From Bacillota bacterium (GTDB taxonomy: Bacteria > Bacillota > Clostridia > Peptostreptococcales > Anaerovoracaceae), in contig JAFZRG010000262.1 of NCBI GenBank assembly GCA_017619985.1, positions 1 through 8,259 on the forward strand: DNA of 8,259 bases. The letters run 5' to 3'. The translations under genes and the position numbers were made by a program. Of the stretch, positions 6,583 through 8,259 are shown one piece after another. The notes below the pieces were generated by a model that saw nothing but the letters and a program-made list of their open reading frames with translations, had not been told where the DNA came from and ran no database searches. The stretch's first letter is position 1. Each line of letters opens with the position of its first letter.

Positions 6583-8259
6583 ATGTTGAATAAAATGCTT
6601 TTTACCATTCCCGCTGACAAACACAGCGCGGAAGAGATCACCGCAGCGCTGAAGGCTCACCCCGAGATCCGCTACGTCAGCCTGGCTGCGGCCGATATTT
6701 TCGGCAACGATACCGATGAGAAGATCCCCGTCCGCGTCATGCTGAAAGACGTGGACAAGTTCCTGAGAGAAGGCCAGCAGACCGACGGTTCGTCCGTACT
6801 GCTGCCGAAGATCGCGGACATCTCCGACGCGAAGGTCGACCTGATTCCCGACAGCGACGTCAACTGGTACGTCGACTATAACTTTGCAAACCTCGACGAC
6901 GAGACCGGCCTGCCGGTCGGCAGCCTGCGCATCCCCGCGTTCCTGAAGCACAACAACACCCGTGACGTGGGTTCGCGCATCATCCTGCGCGACGCCGTGG
7001 AGGTGTTCAAGTCGGAATTCCTGCGCATGCTGCGCGAGAACCCGTACGTGTTCGAGTATCTGCCGTTCGACAGCGCGGACGACATCGAAGATCTGCAGCT
7101 GACGTCCGCGACCGAGATCGAATTCTACGTCAAGACGCCGCACGACGTGGCGGACAAAGACCGCCTGCAGGTGTCGCAGGAGCTCAAAGAACAGTATTGG
7201 AAGCGCACGCTCGGTCCGGTCCGCACGGCCATGGAGCGCACGCTGCAGCTGCTGGACTGCTACGGCCTGAACATCGAGATGGGCCACAAGGAAGTGGGCG
7301 GCGTCAAGCCCGAGCTGCACAAAGGCGGCTACGAGCATATCATGGAGCAGCTCGAGATCGACTTCCGCTACTCGACAGCCCTGCAGGCCGCGGACAACGA
7401 CTATTTCGTCCGCTACATGATCAAGGACGAGTTCCGCAGGCACGGACTGGACGTCACGTTCATGTCCAAGCCGGTGGAGGGCGTTGCGGGCAGCGGCAAG
7501 CACACGCATTTCGGCGTGGCCGCTAAGCTGAAGGACGGCCGCATCGTCAACCTGTTCTCCGCGCTCGACCCCGAAGAGGACTATCTCAGCCCCATCGGCT
7601 ACGGCGCGCTCATGGGCATCCTGAAGAACTACGAGGTCATCTCGCCGCTCGCGAACTGCCGCAACAACGCGTTCCAGAGGCTGAAGCCCGGTTTCGAAGC
7701 GCCGGTCTCCATCTGCACGGCGCTGGGTCACAGCGAGGCACAGCCGTCGAGAAACCGCACGGTGCTTCTCGGGCTCATCCGTGACCCGAACAGCCCGCTC
7801 GCGACCCGTTTCGAGATGCGCGCCCCGAACCCGAAGAGCAACACCTACCTGGTGCTCGCCGCGGGCTACCTCGCCATGCTCGACGGACTGGAAGCCGCGC
7901 TGAAGGCGAAGAAGACGCCCAAGGAGCTGTGCGCGTCGATCTCGAAGGCGTACGGCGAAGAGGACTTCTATCTCGAAAAGAACAGAGTGTACCGGGCGGA
8001 GAACAACATCTTCGAAGATTATACGCAGGAAGAGCGCTTAAAGCTCTTCGGCAAGTGCCCCGGCACGGTCTGGGAGAACCTGTGCTCGTTCCGGGAGTAT
8101 CCGGAAAAGTATAAGGTGCTGCTGCGCGGCAATGCGTTCGCGCCGATCGATCTGGAGTCGTTCGAAGCGTCCGTCATCGAGCAGTGGTCCCTGTCCCTGC
8201 GCGACCGGCTGGTGCCCCAGTGGGCGGAGCGCGTGCACGAACTGAAGAAGGTGCACGAC
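6583..8259 (+). CDS. glnA: Glutamine synthetase, long clostridial-type (3' truncated by window)
   Basis: It is open for 559 codons to the window end without a stop. It makes glutamine from glutamate, ammonia and ATP in the cytosol. Residues about 15-105 form the beta-grasp N-domain (ADIFGNDTDEKIP, QTDGSSVLLP); the catalytic domain follows. By eye, active-site counterparts are E178 and E180 (ATEIEFY), E237 (GHKEVGG), E258 (EQLEIDF), H307 (AGSGKHTH), R366 and E372 (FQRLKPGFEAP), R392 (PSRNR), and E411 and R413 (TRFEMRAPNP). The metal-ligand pair E237/E258 is 21 residues apart, against 8 in classical GSI, because of an insertion around KPELHKGGYEHIM. The residue matching GSI Arg344 is Gly397. 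From memory both traits also occur in the 630-700-aa GS family of clostridia, so they are lineage features and not damage. Residues after about 445 are a C-terminal extension absent from short GSI, continuing past the window. It follows the UPF0182 gene by 22 nt and has no visible promoter of its own. Confidence 0.93.
   Translation, partial: MLNKMLFTIPADKHSAEEITAALKAHPEIRYVSLAAADIFGNDTDEKIPVRVMLKDVDKFLREGQQTDGSSVLLPKIADISDAKVDLIPDSDVNWYVDYNFANLDDETGLPVGSLRIPAFLKHNNTRDVGSRIILRDAVEVFKSEFLRMLRENPYVFEYLPFDSADDIEDLQLTSATEIEFYVKTPHDVADKDRLQVSQELKEQYWKRTLGPVRTAMERTLQLLDCYGLNIEMGHKEVGGVKPELHKGGYEHIMEQLEIDFRYSTALQAADNDYFVRYMIKDEFRRHGLDVTFMSKPVEGVAGSGKHTHFGVAAKLKDGRIVNLFSALDPEEDYLSPIGYGALMGILKNYEVISPLANCRNNAFQRLKPGFEAPVSICTALGHSEAQPSRNRTVLLGLIRDPNSPLATRFEMRAPNPKSNTYLVLAAGYLAMLDGLEAALKAKKTPKELCASISKAYGEEDFYLEKNRVYRAENNIFEDYTQEERLKLFGKCPGTVWENLCSFREYPEKYKVLLRGNAFAPIDLESFEASVIEQWSLSLRDRLVPQWAERVHELKKVHD

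Noticed and set aside
6316..7731. 471-codon reading frame on the minus strand
   Set aside because: It spans the UPF0182/glutamine synthetase junction opposite two well-supported genes and shows no domain or ribosome site.

Overview
The window reads as GC-rich Firmicutes (Clostridia-like) chromosome. This rests on protein families: a NifU-type scaffold next to an Rrf2 regulator, a TcaA/YvbJ-like zinc-ribbon membrane protein, a UPF0182 membrane protein, and the long divergent glutamine synthetase typical of clostridia. Shine-Dalgarno sites are strong and the one visible promoter is sigma-A type. The genus cannot be told. All genes are on the + strand, and the longest non-coding stretch is about 118 bases.

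Region 1 (1-609) is the end of an iron-sulfur assembly operon. It holds the last 51 codons of a NifU/IscU scaffold, then one base later an Rrf2-family regulator with an IscR-like cysteine triad, closed by a clear intrinsic terminator at 580-609.

Region 2 (608-8259) is a new transcription unit. Its promoter (-35 at 608-613, -10 at 631-636) abuts and slightly overlaps the terminator T-tract. It drives three large genes with two identical 22-nt gaps and no terminator between them: (i) a 956-aa protein with an N-terminal zinc ribbon, a cytosolic linker of roughly 700 low-complexity residues, one membrane helix and a TcaA/YvbJ-like extracytoplasmic domain; (ii) a 997-aa UPF0182 protein with seven predicted membrane helices and a large extracytoplasmic domain; (iii) a glutamine synthetase of the long clostridial kind, cut by the window end after 559 codons.

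Genes (i) and (ii) both place folded domains and acidic proline-rich tails outside the cell, so they are candidates for one envelope complex. Glutamine synthetase has no visible promoter of its own, which puts ammonia assimilation in the same transcript. The most unusual element is the huge compositionally segmented linker of gene (i). I see no mobile element, CRISPR array, tRNA or rRNA.
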